Shown here piece after piece: positions 17,379 through 26,162 of a stretch of DNA of 64,000 bases. This stretch comes from TA-21 sp035620895 (lineage in GTDB: Archaea > Thermoproteota > Nitrososphaeria > Nitrososphaerales > Nitrososphaeraceae). The notes below the pieces were generated by a model. It was not told where the DNA came from and ran no database searches. It saw nothing but the letters and a program-made list of their open reading frames with translations. Each line of letters opens with the position of its first letter. Positions within the stretch are counted from its first letter, which is position 1. Position numbers and translations under genes: made by a program. The stretch covers positions 112,402-176,401 of the forward strand of contig DASPFY010000039.1 of the NCBI GenBank assembly GCA_035620895.1. Reading direction: 5' to 3'.

Positions 17379-18203
17379 TTGTCCAGACAAACTTCAGCGA
17401 AAGAAATACAAGTTCATGGAAACAAGATTCGTTATCTCGATTTTGATAATTTCAGTTCAAAGAAAAATGAGACCTTGGTGCTCTTACATGGCATAGGTGC
17501 CTCTGCCGAAAGGTGGTCTAACGTGATACCCTTTCTTTACAAGCATTTTAGAGTAATTGTTCCGGATATAATCGGATTTGGTTATAGTGATAAGCCAACT
17601 GTAGAATATAATATGCCGTTCTTTGTAAAATTTCTTGAAAATTTCCTGAATAGTTTAGGCGTCAAAAAAGCAAGTATAGGAGGTTCTTCATTTGGAGGAT
17701 TGGTTGCAGCAGAGTTTGCATTCAAGAATACTAACATGGTAAACAAACTAATCTTAGTTTCTCCGGCTGGGACAATGAAGAGTTCGACTAAAACGCTGGA
17801 AGAATATATCTTGGCAGCTTTGTATCCGACACATGATAATGCCTGGAGAGCATTCATCAACATGGCTTTCGATCCACGTACTGTTAAGGAACAAACAATA
17901 GAAGATTTTATCGATAGAATGAAACTTCCAAATGCAAAGTATGCCTTCATGTCCACCATGATTGGGATAAGAAACACTACAAACTTGTCTTCTCGACTCA
18001 ACAAGATACTCTCACCAACGATTATTGTTTGGGGTGAGCAAGATGAAATGATTCCAGTGAAAAATGCGGAAGAGTATAGGAACATTCCTAATTCTAATTT
18101 GCATGTAATCCCAAAAAGTGGTCATACGCCTTTTACTGAAAAACCGGAAGTATTTTCTAATATAGCTATCGATTTCCTAAGAGGATTCAATAGTATTAAA
18201 TAA
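17379..18203 (+). CDS. Alpha/beta hydrolase beside the PHA genes
   Basis: The 274-residue alpha/beta hydrolase carries an oxyanion motif H-G-I-G (37-40), a nucleophile elbow G-G-S-S104-F-G-G, and acid and base residues at D222 (G-E-Q-D-E) and H249 (S-G-H-T-P-F). Substrate class cannot be read from motifs. It is followed 22 bp later by a phasin/AbrB-type gene and faces the phaC-phaE operon, so a role in PHA turnover (3-hydroxyacyl ester or oligomer hydrolysis) is a reasonable inference, not a demonstration. TTG start; the nearby ATG (17363) is out of frame. Confidence 0.82.
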   Translation: MSRQTSAKEIQVHGNKIRYLDFDNFSSKKNETLVLLHGIGASAERWSNVIPFLYKHFRVIVPDIIGFGYSDKPTVEYNMPFFVKFLENFLNSLGVKKASIGGSSFGGLVAAEFAFKNTNMVNKLILVSPAGTMKSSTKTLEEYILAALYPTHDNAWRAFINMAFDPRTVKEQTIEDFIDRMKLPNAKYAFMSTMIGIRNTTNLSSRLNKILSPTIIVWGEQDEMIPVKNAEEYRNIPNSNLHVIPKSGHTPFTEKPEVFSNIAIDFLRGFNSIK

Positions 18204-18225
18204 ACGCCCTTTCAAAATTACAGGT

Positions 18226-18534
18226 ATGACTGATAAGCCGGAAGGAAATGAAGATATGGAATCATATAAGAAGGTGGTAGATAGTACTACTCAGGCACAG
18301 CAAGATTTTTTTAAGAAATTTTCAAATCTTCAAATGGATGCGATGCAGAATTTCTTTTCAATGTTGCAAGGTCTGACATTTTACCATGCCATGTTCAAGA
18401 CTACTATTCAAAGCGGTGGCAGAATATCTATACCAGAAGCTGAGAGACAGGCATTGAAAATTGAAGACGGGGACCTTGTTCAAGTCATAGTAATTCCTAT
18501 TGAAAGAAAACACAAGAATAACTCCGACAAGTGA
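18226..18534 (+). CDS. PHA-granule-type protein: helical N-terminus plus AbrB-like domain
   Basis: 102 residues. The N-terminal 60 residues form an amphipathic helix rich in Gln, Phe and Met (Q-A-Q-Q-D-F-F-K-K-F, then M-Q-N-F-F-S-M-L), like phasins. The C-terminal 40 residues read as a SpoVT/AbrB swapped-hairpin half, with G-G-R-I-S-I-P-E-A-E-R and L-K-I-E-D-G-D-L-V-Q-V. Haloarchaeal PHA clusters are known to contain AbrB-domain PhaR proteins beside phasins. Here the two parts seem joined in one chain. It could bind both granule and DNA, autoregulating the locus. ATG start, 22 bp after the hydrolase, so an operon. Convergent with phaC. Confidence 0.75.
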   Translation: MTDKPEGNEDMESYKKVVDSTTQAQQDFFKKFSNLQMDAMQNFFSMLQGLTFYHAMFKTTIQSGGRISIPEAERQALKIEDGDLVQVIVIPIERKHKNNSDK

Positions 18535-18551
18535 TTTGTAATTAAGACGTT

Positions 18552-18586
18552 TAGTTCAGTCCATTAAGCGTTAATTGAACTGACTA
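18552..18586. terminator. Bulged hairpin between convergent genes
   Basis: TAGTTCAGT pairs with ACTGACTA with one bulged base across the 56-bp gap between the AbrB-type gene and phaC. Possible two-way end signal; support is structural only. Confidence 0.3.
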
Positions 18587-18590
18587 CTAA

Positions 18591-19649
18591 TTAGCTTGAA
18601 CGTGTTTTAAGCCATTGTCCTACTTTTGGTAATACGTTATTTTGTGAATAGCTACTTGCAATTAAACCCACGTGTCCAGTATGGAACCGAATTAATCGTC
18701 TATCCTGACTGGATACTACCTCATTTAAGGGAACGCTACATTCTGGAGAGACAAGATGATCCTCCTCTGCAACAATATTTAGAAGTGGAACGTTAATTTT
18801 TTTAAGGTCTACTAAGGCTTCTCCCAATCTAAACTGGTTTTTAAATAACATGTTATTTTTGTAGATATCATTTATCCATTGTTTTATTGTTTCACCTGCT
18901 ATTGGAGGAGTGTCATACAACCATTTTTCAATTCGTAAAAAATTCTGCACAAACGATTCATTGTCAATGTTTTCAACTAAATTAAAGTATTTATTAACCC
19001 CCTGTTTGAATGGTTTCAATATGGAGTAGACTTCATAAAGTTTTTCTGGAGGTAAGTTACCAATTGTAGATACTAATTTATCAATATCCATTTGCCTGGA
19101 AATGTTTGCGATAACAGTTGAATCTTTACTTGTGTCGATGACAGGGGCAATTGTGACCAAATTCTTAATTTTTTCTTGGTGCAAGGAAGTATACATGGCT
19201 GACATAGACGATCCCATACAGTATCCATGAAGAGTAATTTTATCGGCAGAATTATTATTTTGAACTATTTCTACACAATCGTCAATGTAGGAATTAACAT
19301 AGTCGTCGAATGAGACATATTTGTCCATCCTAGTCGGTGATTTCCAATCAAGTAGATAAATATCAAAACCTTGTGCTAGAAGATGACGGATCCAGCTTTT
19401 GTTTGGCTGCAGATCTAGTACGTATGATCTGTTGACCAATGCATAAACAACCAAAATAGGAGTTGGAGAAACCTTTTTCACCATGCTGTGGTAATGTAAG
19501 AGTCGATATAATCTAGTCTCACACACGATATTGTTTGGAGTATCACCCACAGATATACAATTACCTCTAGAGAGTAACTCGATAGTCTTGGATATCTTTG
19601 AGTATCCGCTTAGATTCCGATTTTGAGTATTCTTATTATGGATTGTCAT
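18591..19649 (-). CDS. phaC: Polyhydroxyalkanoate synthase, class III catalytic subunit
   Basis: Polymerises (R)-3-hydroxyacyl-CoA into storage polyester on granules. The 352 residues fit the short class III enzymes. The lipase-like box G142-Y-C144-M-G holds the catalytic cysteine, with D297 (E-E-D-H-L-V) and H326 (T-G-H-V-G). An early Y-A-L-V-N-R-S-Y and L-L-D-W are also typical. It follows phaE by 18 bp in one operon. ATG start. PHA synthesis genes are known from Nitrososphaera relatives; monomer supply genes (phaA, phaB) are not in the window. Confidence 0.93.
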   Translation of the reverse strand: MTIHNKNTQNRNLSGYSKISKTIELLSRGNCISVGDTPNNIVCETRLYRLLHYHSMVKKVSPTPILVVYALVNRSYVLDLQPNKSWIRHLLAQGFDIYLLDWKSPTRMDKYVSFDDYVNSYIDDCVEIVQNNNSADKITLHGYCMGSSMSAMYTSLHQEKIKNLVTIAPVIDTSKDSTVIANISRQMDIDKLVSTIGNLPPEKLYEVYSILKPFKQGVNKYFNLVENIDNESFVQNFLRIEKWLYDTPPIAGETIKQWINDIYKNNMLFKNQFRLGEALVDLKKINVPLLNIVAEEDHLVSPECSVPLNEVVSSQDRRLIRFHTGHVGLIASSYSQNNVLPKVGQWLKTRSS

Positions 19650-19667
19650 TTATATCATAACAATAAT

Positions 19668-20213
19668 TTATTTTCTTTGGGATTTTTCATACGTGTTTTT
19701 AATATCTCTCAGAGTCTTCTTCATTTCTTGTAGATCTTTTAGAACCTCGTCTAATTCCGTCCTTGTCGGGATGTTTAATAAATTAAGATTTTTTTCAACT
19801 ATCTTGTTAATACGATTTACAAAATCAAGTTGCTTTGAGTATACTTCATTGTACGCTACAGAAAACTCTCTTGATGAAAATAAAGAACTATAGGCTTCTT
19901 CAAAGGCATCAATTACAAGCAGCCTAAATCTTTCAGGATCAATATCATTGAATTTCGGATCGGATCTAGATTTCAAAAGTACATTTCCAATGGCATGAAA
20001 TTGAGTTTTGGACAATTGCAGCCAGTAGTTTGAAAGATACCTTTGTAGATCCATCAGAATCCGATTAAGCTCTAACATATCTTGCAAGTATTCGTTGTAA
20101 TCCTTAGTTAATGCATTAAACATACCTAGCGTTGGAAAGTTTTGTAATTTCTTCCATTTTTCAAAAATATCGTATTTCGTAAAATCGTTCAAAGTATTAT
20201 TTTCATCTTTCAA
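19668..20213 (-). CDS. phaE: Polyhydroxyalkanoate synthase subunit
   Basis: 181-residue, almost wholly helical partner of class III PhaC. It shows W-K-K-L-Q-N-F-P-T-L-G near the N-terminus and a C-terminal coiled coil (L-K-D-L-Q-E-M-K-K-T-L). Sequence conservation in PhaE is low, so the call rests on helix content, size and its place just upstream of phaC. The family activates PhaC and shapes the granule. TTG start. Palindromes lie 130-180 bp upstream. Confidence 0.85.
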   Translation of the reverse strand: MKDENNTLNDFTKYDIFEKWKKLQNFPTLGMFNALTKDYNEYLQDMLELNRILMDLQRYLSNYWLQLSKTQFHAIGNVLLKSRSDPKFNDIDPERFRLLVIDAFEEAYSSLFSSREFSVAYNEVYSKQLDFVNRINKIVEKNLNLLNIPTRTELDEVLKDLQEMKKTLRDIKNTYEKSQRK

Positions 20214-20339
20214 TGTCTTTTTTACCCATTTAGTATCTTGATTGTTTAGTATATTTACTTTAAATAAAAATCACACTAAATATTCTCTGTTTGAATGCGA
20301 TTTGAATGATAAATTTGATGGTGGGTTGGATACGTTCGG

Positions 20340-20395
20340 TTATAGTTAACTATAATATAAACAGTCATTTAATGCACTCAATTAAACAGTTAACT
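20340..20395. promoter_or_regulatory. Paired GTTAAC palindromes upstream of phaE
   Basis: A perfect 16-bp palindrome, TTATAGTTAACTATAA, covers 20340-20355, and a second AGTTAACT lies at 20388-20395, 44 bp on. They sit in the 220-bp divergent region between phaE (minus) and the zinc-ribbon gene (plus). Equal cores at a spacing of about four helical turns suggest cooperative binding of a dimeric regulator. AbrB-type binding is a guess from the neighbourhood. Confidence 0.45.
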
Positions 20396-20436
20396 AAACT
20401 CAGTAGGGGCTTTATGTACGTTAATAAGGTCATTCA

Positions 20437-20715
20437 ATGCTATTAATCAATATGAGAATTACGGACATTTTTAAGAAATGGAGACCTAAAGGAAAAATGT
20501 ATAGTCTTAGATGTAATCAATGTGGAAAAGGTTTTCTTTCAAGCTATGCACTTGAAGCTCCTGTATGCGGTAAATGTATGCAAAAGATAAAATCTTCTGA
20601 TTCTACGATTGATTATGATAAAAAATGTACTACATGCGGTAACTTGGGAGTTATACACGCAAAATCACAATGCCATTCATGCTATTTTGGACTTCAAAAT
20701 AATAACACTGAATAA
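20437..20715 (+). CDS. Small double zinc-ribbon protein
   Basis: 92 residues with four Cys pairs: C-N-Q-C, C-G-K-C, C-T-T-C and C-H-S-C, enough for two treble-clef or ribbon zinc sites. The N-terminus is basic (F-K-K-W-R-P-K-G-K). There is no catalytic domain. An internal ATG at 20452 is an alternative start. It is divergent from phaE across the palindromic region, so it may share control with the PHA operon. Function unknown; nucleic-acid or protein binding is typical of such ribbons. Confidence 0.72.
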   Translation: MLLINMRITDIFKKWRPKGKMYSLRCNQCGKGFLSSYALEAPVCGKCMQKIKSSDSTIDYDKKCTTCGNLGVIHAKSQCHSCYFGLQNNNTE

Positions 20716-20820
20716 ATCAAGATACACGTCAGAAATCACAATTGTTTGTGGTAATTTTTAGTATTTTGATTAACAATCTCAATAGACTAAATTATTTAAC
20801 CAATTTTTGCAAAATTCGGG

Positions 20821-21093
20821 CTATCTAGTAAAATGTGATTGGGAAACTAGTTTCATTTTTCTACCAAACCAGAGATGTGAGGTTCCATTATAGGATTTCA
20901 TCTGTAGCAGCTTCATTCCCGTAATTTTTTCTATTTTTGTCAATCCAGTCAGGTCAATACAATAATTTTTTGCCTCAACAACTATAAACTCAAGGTTTTC
21001 TTCTCTCACGGTAACATGATTATATTTTAGTAAATCACTCGATACAACAGTATGTAGTATCCAATAAACGCATTCATCAATTTCTATTTGCAT
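20821..21093 (-). CDS. Small hypothetical protein
   Basis: 90 residues, ATG start, no signal peptide or membrane helix. Mixed alpha/beta composition with a V-V-E-A-K-N-Y strand. No family recognised. It stands alone, with codon use like its neighbours. It may be a real single-domain protein; nothing more can be said. Confidence 0.5.
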   Translation of the reverse strand: MQIEIDECVYWILHTVVSSDLLKYNHVTVREENLEFIVVEAKNYCIDLTGLTKIEKITGMKLLQMKSYNGTSHLWFGRKMKLVSQSHFTR

Positions 21094-21307
21094 TGGTTGA
21101 TCTAGTAAGATACGACTTTGATTTCTTTTAAGAAATTAGATAATATCATTTAGAAAAAATGATAACAAAAATCACTTGAAAGAATTAACTAATAGATTGT
21201 ATAAAGAAATAATAAATTTCGAATCTAACATAAGATGTTATAATTCCTATTGCATCAATATTATGATTGAGTGTTGCCTCAGCTAATTGAACCAATGCGG
21301 CAGAGGA

Positions 21308-21475
21308 CTATCTTTTTTTTGATCTGTTTTTCATTTTATTCAATTTTAATATTATTATACCTGCTATCGCCCAAAGGATTGAAGAGAAGAGGTACTGATG
21401 GAAAAACCAGGCTATTCCACCTCCTACAGCAAAGCATGCTCCTAAAATCCCGAGTATTTGTTTGTGTTTTACCAT
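21308..21475 (-). CDS. Small two-helix membrane protein
   Basis: A 55-codon frame with an ATG. After M-V-K-H-K-Q come two hydrophobic stretches (I-L-G-I-L-G-A-C-F-A-V-G-G-G-I-A-W-F-F and S-S-I-L-W-A-I-A-G-I-I-I-L) and a basic tail K-M-K-N-R-S-K-K-R. The topology is a helical hairpin with positive ends. The overlapping frame on the + strand is rejected in its favour. Family unknown. Confidence 0.6.
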   Translation of the reverse strand: MVKHKQILGILGACFAVGGGIAWFFHQYLFSSILWAIAGIIILKLNKMKNRSKKR

Positions 21476-21615
21476 GACTTTTTACCTGTTTACAGGACTG
21501 TTGTTTCCACATTGATTGAATTATTTCTAATTAAAGAATTGTATAAAAAACATTTCATTGCTGTCCTAACTATTCATTTGTCGAATCTTAAATATATTTA
21601 TCACTAGTTAATAAT

Positions 21616-21775
21616 ATGTAAAATTTTTTCTGCCCTTTTTGGCTTGATTATTTCCTTAGTTAGCTCATTGGTATTAGCAGTTGCAATTAATCAACTCAAT
21701 GCATATGCACACAACCTTTCAGATTTGTGTCAATGGCAAAAGCAAGATGGTCTCAGAGTACCAAGGATATCGTAG
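21616..21775 (+). pseudogene. Broken small secreted-protein gene
   Basis: An ATG is followed at once by TAA. If one T (21619) is removed, the frame reads M-K-I-F-S-A-L-F-G-L-I-I-S-L-V-S, a perfect signal peptide ending in N-A-Y-A-H, followed by about 25 residues up to a TAG. A one-base insertion at codon two thus destroys an otherwise clean start. It may be real decay or a base-call error. Confidence 0.4.
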
Positions 21776-21889
21776 TCAAAGGATAAGTATCAATCGAGAT
21801 TGCGATTCAGATTTACTAGGTAATAACTCGACGGATAAAGTAAATTAAATTTGACGCAAGACAAAATTAGTTAGTCAATTTCTATCGAT

Positions 21890-22117
21890 CTAATGGCTCT
21901 CCTTACAGGAAGCAGAGATCTCGTTTTCCTTTACATTTTTATCGCATTTTTCCTTATCTACACTACAAATCTTGACGCTGATACCATCCTTGCCCTCTCC
22001 AGTTGCGCAATACGCAAGTGATGAATCATCCTCTGCATGTATTATCACTATATTGAGATTGATAACGGTTATTGTGATGAGCGCAAATATTGAAATTAGT
22101 GATAAGATGCCACTCAT
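21890..22117 (-). CDS. Small secreted Cys-containing protein
   Basis: 75 residues. The N-terminal hydrophobic segment (I-L-S-L-I-S-I-F-A-L-I-T-I-T-V) ends near a H-A-E-D, a likely signal peptide. The mature part of about 45 residues has four cysteines (Y-C-A-T, I-C-S-V, K-C-D-K, S-C-K-E), suited to two disulfides outside the cell. No family recognised. ATG start. Confidence 0.6.
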   Translation of the reverse strand: MSGILSLISIFALITITVINLNIVIIHAEDDSSLAYCATGEGKDGISVKICSVDKEKCDKNVKENEISASCKESH

Positions 22118-22932
22118 TACCTACCTTCCTACATTAGGATATTTAAGCCAAACTCTACTATTTGGTTTACTCTTGCCTCATGGGTTTCGTACTCTAGTTG
22201 GAATCACGTTAAATACGTCAGCGCCAGGCTGAAGTCCACTTAACTAGATATACATTGGTTTTTGAAATAGTAAACGTGAGAGAAAATTATTTTCATGTTT
22301 CTACTGTGTTTTTGAGACATATCAAAATTTATTTCTCGGTACAAAAGTCACTAATGGTTCCTGGTATGCATCTATTACGGTATTACCCCATTCTATGGAT
22401 ACTTTGACCCGTATTACCAGAGTGGAAATAGAGGGGTTCCAATCATTAGTAAGATTCTTCCATAAGCATCGTTCCCCTTGTCTATTGTTACTTGTTAATT
22501 AAGATTAGAATGAAGATGATTTTCCGTGTGTTTCATAAATATCTACGATTGTTACTCTATAAGCAAACTAGTCTAATCTGTAGCCCCTCCCCCGTAGATT
22601 GGTGTTCCAAGAGTTTTATAGTCTGTTCCACAATGAGTCATAGAGCAAAAGAAGCTGGTGGGCAAAGGTTGCTTTTGTTATACAATCAACCCAACTCCTC
22701 CCATCAGTTTTTCATTTTACTCTGTCTACTAAACCCTCATTCTTCAACGCTTTTGGTAGAAGTTGAACCTCCAGCTGGTCACAACCTGAGTATAGAGTGA
22801 ACATATTTCACTGGATATTCAGTTGCTTCCGAAAAGGCGTCCCTAGTAAATAGATTATCCCATGTTTCAAATATAAGGAAAACGCAATCATAATAGGAAG
22901 TCCTTTTATTAAGATACTGCAATAATAGAATA
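22118..22932. other. Long stretch without a supported gene
   Basis: About 800 bp. Open frames exist on both strands (for example 22492-22800 on the + strand), but they lack regular codon use and have improbable compositions. A C-rich patch CCCCTCCCCC lies near 22583-22592. No tRNA or known RNA fold was recognised. Confidence 0.5.
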
Positions 22933-23205
22933 TTGGCTAAAAGTCTGGCAATAACAATTATTCTAGCAGTGCTAATTGCAGGGTTGGGACATATTTACCT
23001 TGGATATAAGAAAAGAGGTGTAATAATTTTAATAGCTCGGATCGCTATATGGCTTGGCGTAATCTGGCTAGTTCCATTTCCTATGAGTTGGGTAATTGGA
23101 CCAATATTTGGAGGCGGCTTTTGGCTTTGGCAGTTAATAGACGTAGTTAGACTGTATAATAAAATAAAATCCGGGCAAGCACAAACTACACAATTTAAGA
23201 ACTAG
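22933..23205 (+). CDS. TM2-like small membrane protein
   Basis: 90 residues with three hydrophobic segments. The motif A-G-L-G-H-I-Y-L-G-Y-K-K-R-G (residues 16-29) is the TM2/DUF5683-type glycine-rich signature G-x-G-x-x-Y-x-G. The last third carries W-L-W-Q-L-I-D-V-V. The function of these proteins is unknown. TTG start. Single gene. Confidence 0.75.
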   Translation: MAKSLAITIILAVLIAGLGHIYLGYKKRGVIILIARIAIWLGVIWLVPFPMSWVIGPIFGGGFWLWQLIDVVRLYNKIKSGQAQTTQFKN

Positions 23206-23725
23206 TAACTACATCTCAGATACATTATTAGATAGGTTGAAATGAAAGGGATGAGACCACATTAAAAATCCAACACCAATCTAAAAGGTCCTAAGATATT
23301 TGTGGAATTTGGATTTGGATTTGGATTTGGATTCCGCAGAATTAGGTAACACAATAAACATAATAAAGTTGTCCATCCCACCAGCGAAACGAAAAACTGG
23401 ACAATCTGTCATCTAATGAGCGCGACAGACACAACCGACACATGTTATTCTTCTATAGAATTGCTGGAGACAAATTTAATATTATGACCTTGCGTCGATT
23501 AAAAGAGCTTGTAATATATGGAGATCATTTGATATCATGATCAAATTAATATAATTAAAAAAGCATTCGATACTTAATTTAATACTATTACCTTCTCTAT
23601 ATATCAATTTACATACTATTTCTTGCCATCTTTGTCTTTCATTAAAGCTTTAAAACTTAATTTAAAACCATTAACTCTGACAACATTTTGTACAACGTTT
23701 TTATGTGATGTTCCTCTACCAATAA
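23206..23725. other. Non-coding stretch with hexanucleotide repeat
   Basis: At 23307-23330 ATTTGG is repeated four times in tandem. No gene is supported in this 500-bp stretch. Confidence 0.6.
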
Positions 23726-23926
23726 TTGTTTATTATGAGAAGAGGTGTCGAAATTATGGCAAGGTCAACGTCAGCAAAGAATGGTCAAGAGCGAATCATT
23801 ACAGATAGAGATAATTCAAGACACTTGCAATATTTTAATAATGGGCAGTGGCGTCACAGTGAAAAATGTAGAGAATATACAAACAAAGAGTGTAAGGTAA
23901 AGACGCTTCACAATTCCTTACGATGA
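23726..23926 (+). CDS. Possible small basic protein
   Basis: 66 codons, with a better start at the internal ATG (23756) that gives M-A-R-S-T-S-A-K-N-G. It is polar and basic with two cysteines (E-K-C-R-E-Y-T-N-K-E-C) and has no hydrophobic core. It could be a small nucleic-acid-binding protein or a chance frame. Weak support. Confidence 0.3.
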   Translation: MFIMRRGVEIMARSTSAKNGQERIITDRDNSRHLQYFNNGQWRHSEKCREYTNKECKVKTLHNSLR

Positions 23927-23953
23927 GCGTTAATATTTCCAATCAAGTATTTG

Positions 23954-24148
23954 TCAGTTCTTAATACTATTACATAATTCGTATGGAAAAACAAAACCAG
24001 CTGTAACTCCAATTGTTATTCCAAGAGCCAAATTACATTTCCTCAGGATAAAATTAGATGATCCGCACGTTTCACAATTTCTTAAAGGAGACTTTATTAG
24101 AGAAATAATGGGCGGTACTTGTTCGATACGTCGATAAACGCCCACCAA
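23954..24148 (-). CDS. Possible small membrane-associated protein
   Basis: 64 codons containing C-E-T-C-G-S-S-N-F and a later C, then a hydrophobic segment L-A-L-G-I-T-I-G-V-T-A-G-F. A Cys pair plus one membrane helix is a plausible small protein, but there is no family match. Confidence 0.35.
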   Translation of the reverse strand: MVGVYRRIEQVPPIISLIKSPLRNCETCGSSNFILRKCNLALGITIGVTAGFVFPYELCNSIKN

Positions 24149-24286
24149 GATAGTGAGCTATCGCCTGGAGGGTATTGTAGTAATTGAAAGATATTGTGAT
24201 AAATGTGTAGAAAGGATAGATCTTCCATTAGGTTACCAATACATAAACAAATTTTGGGTGCAGAAATAAATTGGGGGAGTAAGAGT

Positions 24287-24547
24287 TTATACTCCTATCT
24301 CTCTTGCCAGTTTCACGAGTTTTTTTCCGTCTTCTGTCAGGTTATTGTATACTTTGTTTTTAACACTCTTTCGGGCTACAAGTCCACGTTTCTGCGCCTT
24401 AAGCAGTTGTTTATGTCCATATCCATATGCACCTAACTTGGTCAGCAGTTCTCTAGTCGGATATCCCTTGCCAGTACCAAGTGTCTTCAACAATCTCACT
24501 AGAGATTTTTCCTCCACGAGTATTTTTAACAGTTTTGCTTCTTTCAT
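24287..24547 (-). CDS. Winged-helix regulator
   Basis: 86 residues. Helix-turn-helix with wing: K-L-L-K-I-L-V-E-E, then T-R-E-L-L-T-K-L-G-A-Y-G-Y, then L-L-K-A-Q-K-R-G-L-V-A-R-K and V-Y-N-N-L-T-E-D-G-K-K-L. This is the usual archaeal MarR/ArsR-like single-domain layout, with the recognition helix around residues 45-57. ATG start behind an AT-rich promoter. No neighbour is close enough to propose a target. Confidence 0.78.
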   Translation of the reverse strand: MKEAKLLKILVEEKSLVRLLKTLGTGKGYPTRELLTKLGAYGYGHKQLLKAQKRGLVARKSVKNKVYNNLTEDGKKLVKLAREIGV

Positions 24548-24679
24548 CGCATATTACTATATAACACTAATTATATAACGGTTACTCATTGTTAGATACA
24601 AATTACTAATCGGATTCCCCTAAAAGTGATGCTCCGAAAGAGATTGAATCTGATTCAAGGACAGTCTGAAATAGAGAAT

Positions 24680-25090
24680 CTATACTTTCATCCATTCATA
24701 ACCAATACTTTTAAATTCCCTGGTATTTGGATTAAATTCCCCTTCCAATACACATATCAGTCCATTCATCCAAGTTAGTTTATCTGAATTAGTAAAATAA
24801 GTTCGAAGTACAACAAATTTGTTATTTTTGCTCATGTCTCGACCTTTGAACAATAACTCCTGTCCGTCACTTGTAGTAAAAACACCTTGCCAATGCGATA
24901 TTGTAACACCATTACTCCCTTGTACAGAATTACCGGAACCCACTTTCTTCCCATCAGGAAAACCGTTAAATCCTTTAAGCTCTCCAGTCCAACTTGCCTC
25001 TATTTCAGTTTCTTCTGAACTCTCTGAAAGAATTTTCCTTCCAATTGGTTTGTCAATCTCCTCAAACAGTTTTTTTCCTCCTATAAGCAC
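24680..25090 (-). CDS. Small beta-rich hypothetical protein
   Basis: 136 residues, no signal peptide. The even alternation of polar and hydrophobic residues and motifs such as S-H-W-Q-G-V-F-T-T-S-D-G-Q-E and K-F-V-V-L-R-T-Y-F-T predict a beta-barrel of the kind seen in lipocalin- or DUF3224-like proteins. No catalytic residues are visible. ATG start. Family not firmly recognised. Confidence 0.6.
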   Translation of the reverse strand: MLIGGKKLFEEIDKPIGRKILSESSEETEIEASWTGELKGFNGFPDGKKVGSGNSVQGSNGVTISHWQGVFTTSDGQELLFKGRDMSKNNKFVVLRTYFTNSDKLTWMNGLICVLEGEFNPNTREFKSIGYEWMKV

Positions 25091-25471
25091 CTTCCTAATT
25101 CACCGTTATTTTTCTCTGTAGTTAACTTCGATATATTTTAATCTCTATCATTACCTCAAAACTCACAAGATTTATAGCAATTATCAATTTGGTTAATTCT
25201 AACGAGATCATGAAGTGCGATATGCGCATATTTTCTAAGGTTAGAGTCAAACGACATTCCCACAGAAAACAGTTGCGGTGGGATGTTGGCCTGATTTTTC
25301 TTGTTGTTCTCAATTAGACCTCTAGATTCAGAAACTAGAACCTTAGGGCGCTATTCAAATTCCCATCCAGGTCCATCTAATAAGCAATCGCAGAATACAA
25401 TTCGGAAAATTTCAGGTTAATTTTGTCACAACAACTATAATCTGCAATAGCAAACACTACACTACCAATTC
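25091..25471. other. Non-coding stretch
   Basis: No supported gene; a 63-codon minus-strand frame (25122-25313) looks random. Confidence 0.5.
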
Positions 25472-25508
25472 AATTAATTATTCAATGTTTATCATTGAAT
25501 AGTTAATT
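25472..25508. promoter_or_regulatory. Hairpin-forming palindrome upstream of a CHRD gene
   Basis: AATTAATTATTCAATG and CATTGAATAGTTAATT form 16-bp arms with one mismatch around a 5-base loop. It ends 60 bp before the CHRD gene start, where an upstream activator or repressor site is expected. Confidence 0.4.
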
Positions 25509-25568
25509 AAGATAACTTAACAAAATTAAGTAAGGAACTCAATAGACTTGGACCTATTGTAGATTGAA

Positions 25569-26111
25569 ATGCCTGAAAATGAAACGATCAAGTTTCCTAT
25601 TGGTAGATACACTCCAGTTATATTACTCAGTATTTTGGTCCTGTCATTGACATCAATACCAGCACTCGCACAACAAACCAATTTCGTAGCTAGCTTATCT
25701 GGTCAAGCTATGTCACCGACAGTAAGTACAACCGCTACTGGGACAGCTAAATTTAACAAAGAACCTGTTGGAAATATGACTTACCAGATAGATACAAGAA
25801 ATCTAAATGGCGTCAGAGGAACTCATATTAGTCTCAAGAACAGAACTAACTTAGCACAGGTATTCAATTCTTATATGGAGATCAATGGAAAGTCTGAAAT
25901 TCCCACTGGGGAAGTGAACGGACAATTATCTAAAGGAGTTATTACACCCAGTGATCTTACTGGTCCACATGCTGGCAAGACTGTTACAGATTTAACTAAT
26001 CTTATGAAAAATGATTCAGTATACGTTGTTGTTCGAACACAAGCTCACGAGAATGGAGAAATCCAAGGAGTTATTACTCCATTAAATACTGGTTACATGC
26101 AGGGCTTCTAG
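25569..26111 (+). CDS. Secreted CHRD-domain protein
   Basis: 180 residues. Signal peptide (about residues 15-35, ending A-L-A-Q). The rest is one CHRD domain: A-T-G-T-A-K-F near the start, G-V-R-G-T-H-I at 81-87 where most families have A-H-I-H, then G-V-I-T-P-S-D-L-T-G-P-H-A-G-K-T-V and V-V-V-R-T-Q-A-H-E-N-G-E-I-Q-G. CHRD domains occur in chordin and many microbial surface proteins; the ligand is unknown. N-x-S/T sites are present. A relative lies at 38937. ATG start. Confidence 0.85.
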   Translation: MPENETIKFPIGRYTPVILLSILVLSLTSIPALAQQTNFVASLSGQAMSPTVSTTATGTAKFNKEPVGNMTYQIDTRNLNGVRGTHISLKNRTNLAQVFNSYMEINGKSEIPTGEVNGQLSKGVITPSDLTGPHAGKTVTDLTNLMKNDSVYVVVRTQAHENGEIQGVITPLNTGYMQGF

Positions 26112-26162
26112 TTTGAGTTTACTAAATTAGGTAATAGAGATATCAGATTTAGGTCAATTTAC

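Noticed and set aside
21271..21477. 68-codon + frame
   Set aside because: Antisense to the better 55-codon membrane protein at 21308-21475.
22492..22800. 102-codon + frame
   Set aside because: Odd composition, no regular helix or strand pattern, no family; likely chance in a 700-bp empty stretch.
23307..23330. ATTTGG tandem repeat as a possible CRISPR or origin element
   Set aside because: Only four 6-bp units without spacers; a simple microsatellite.
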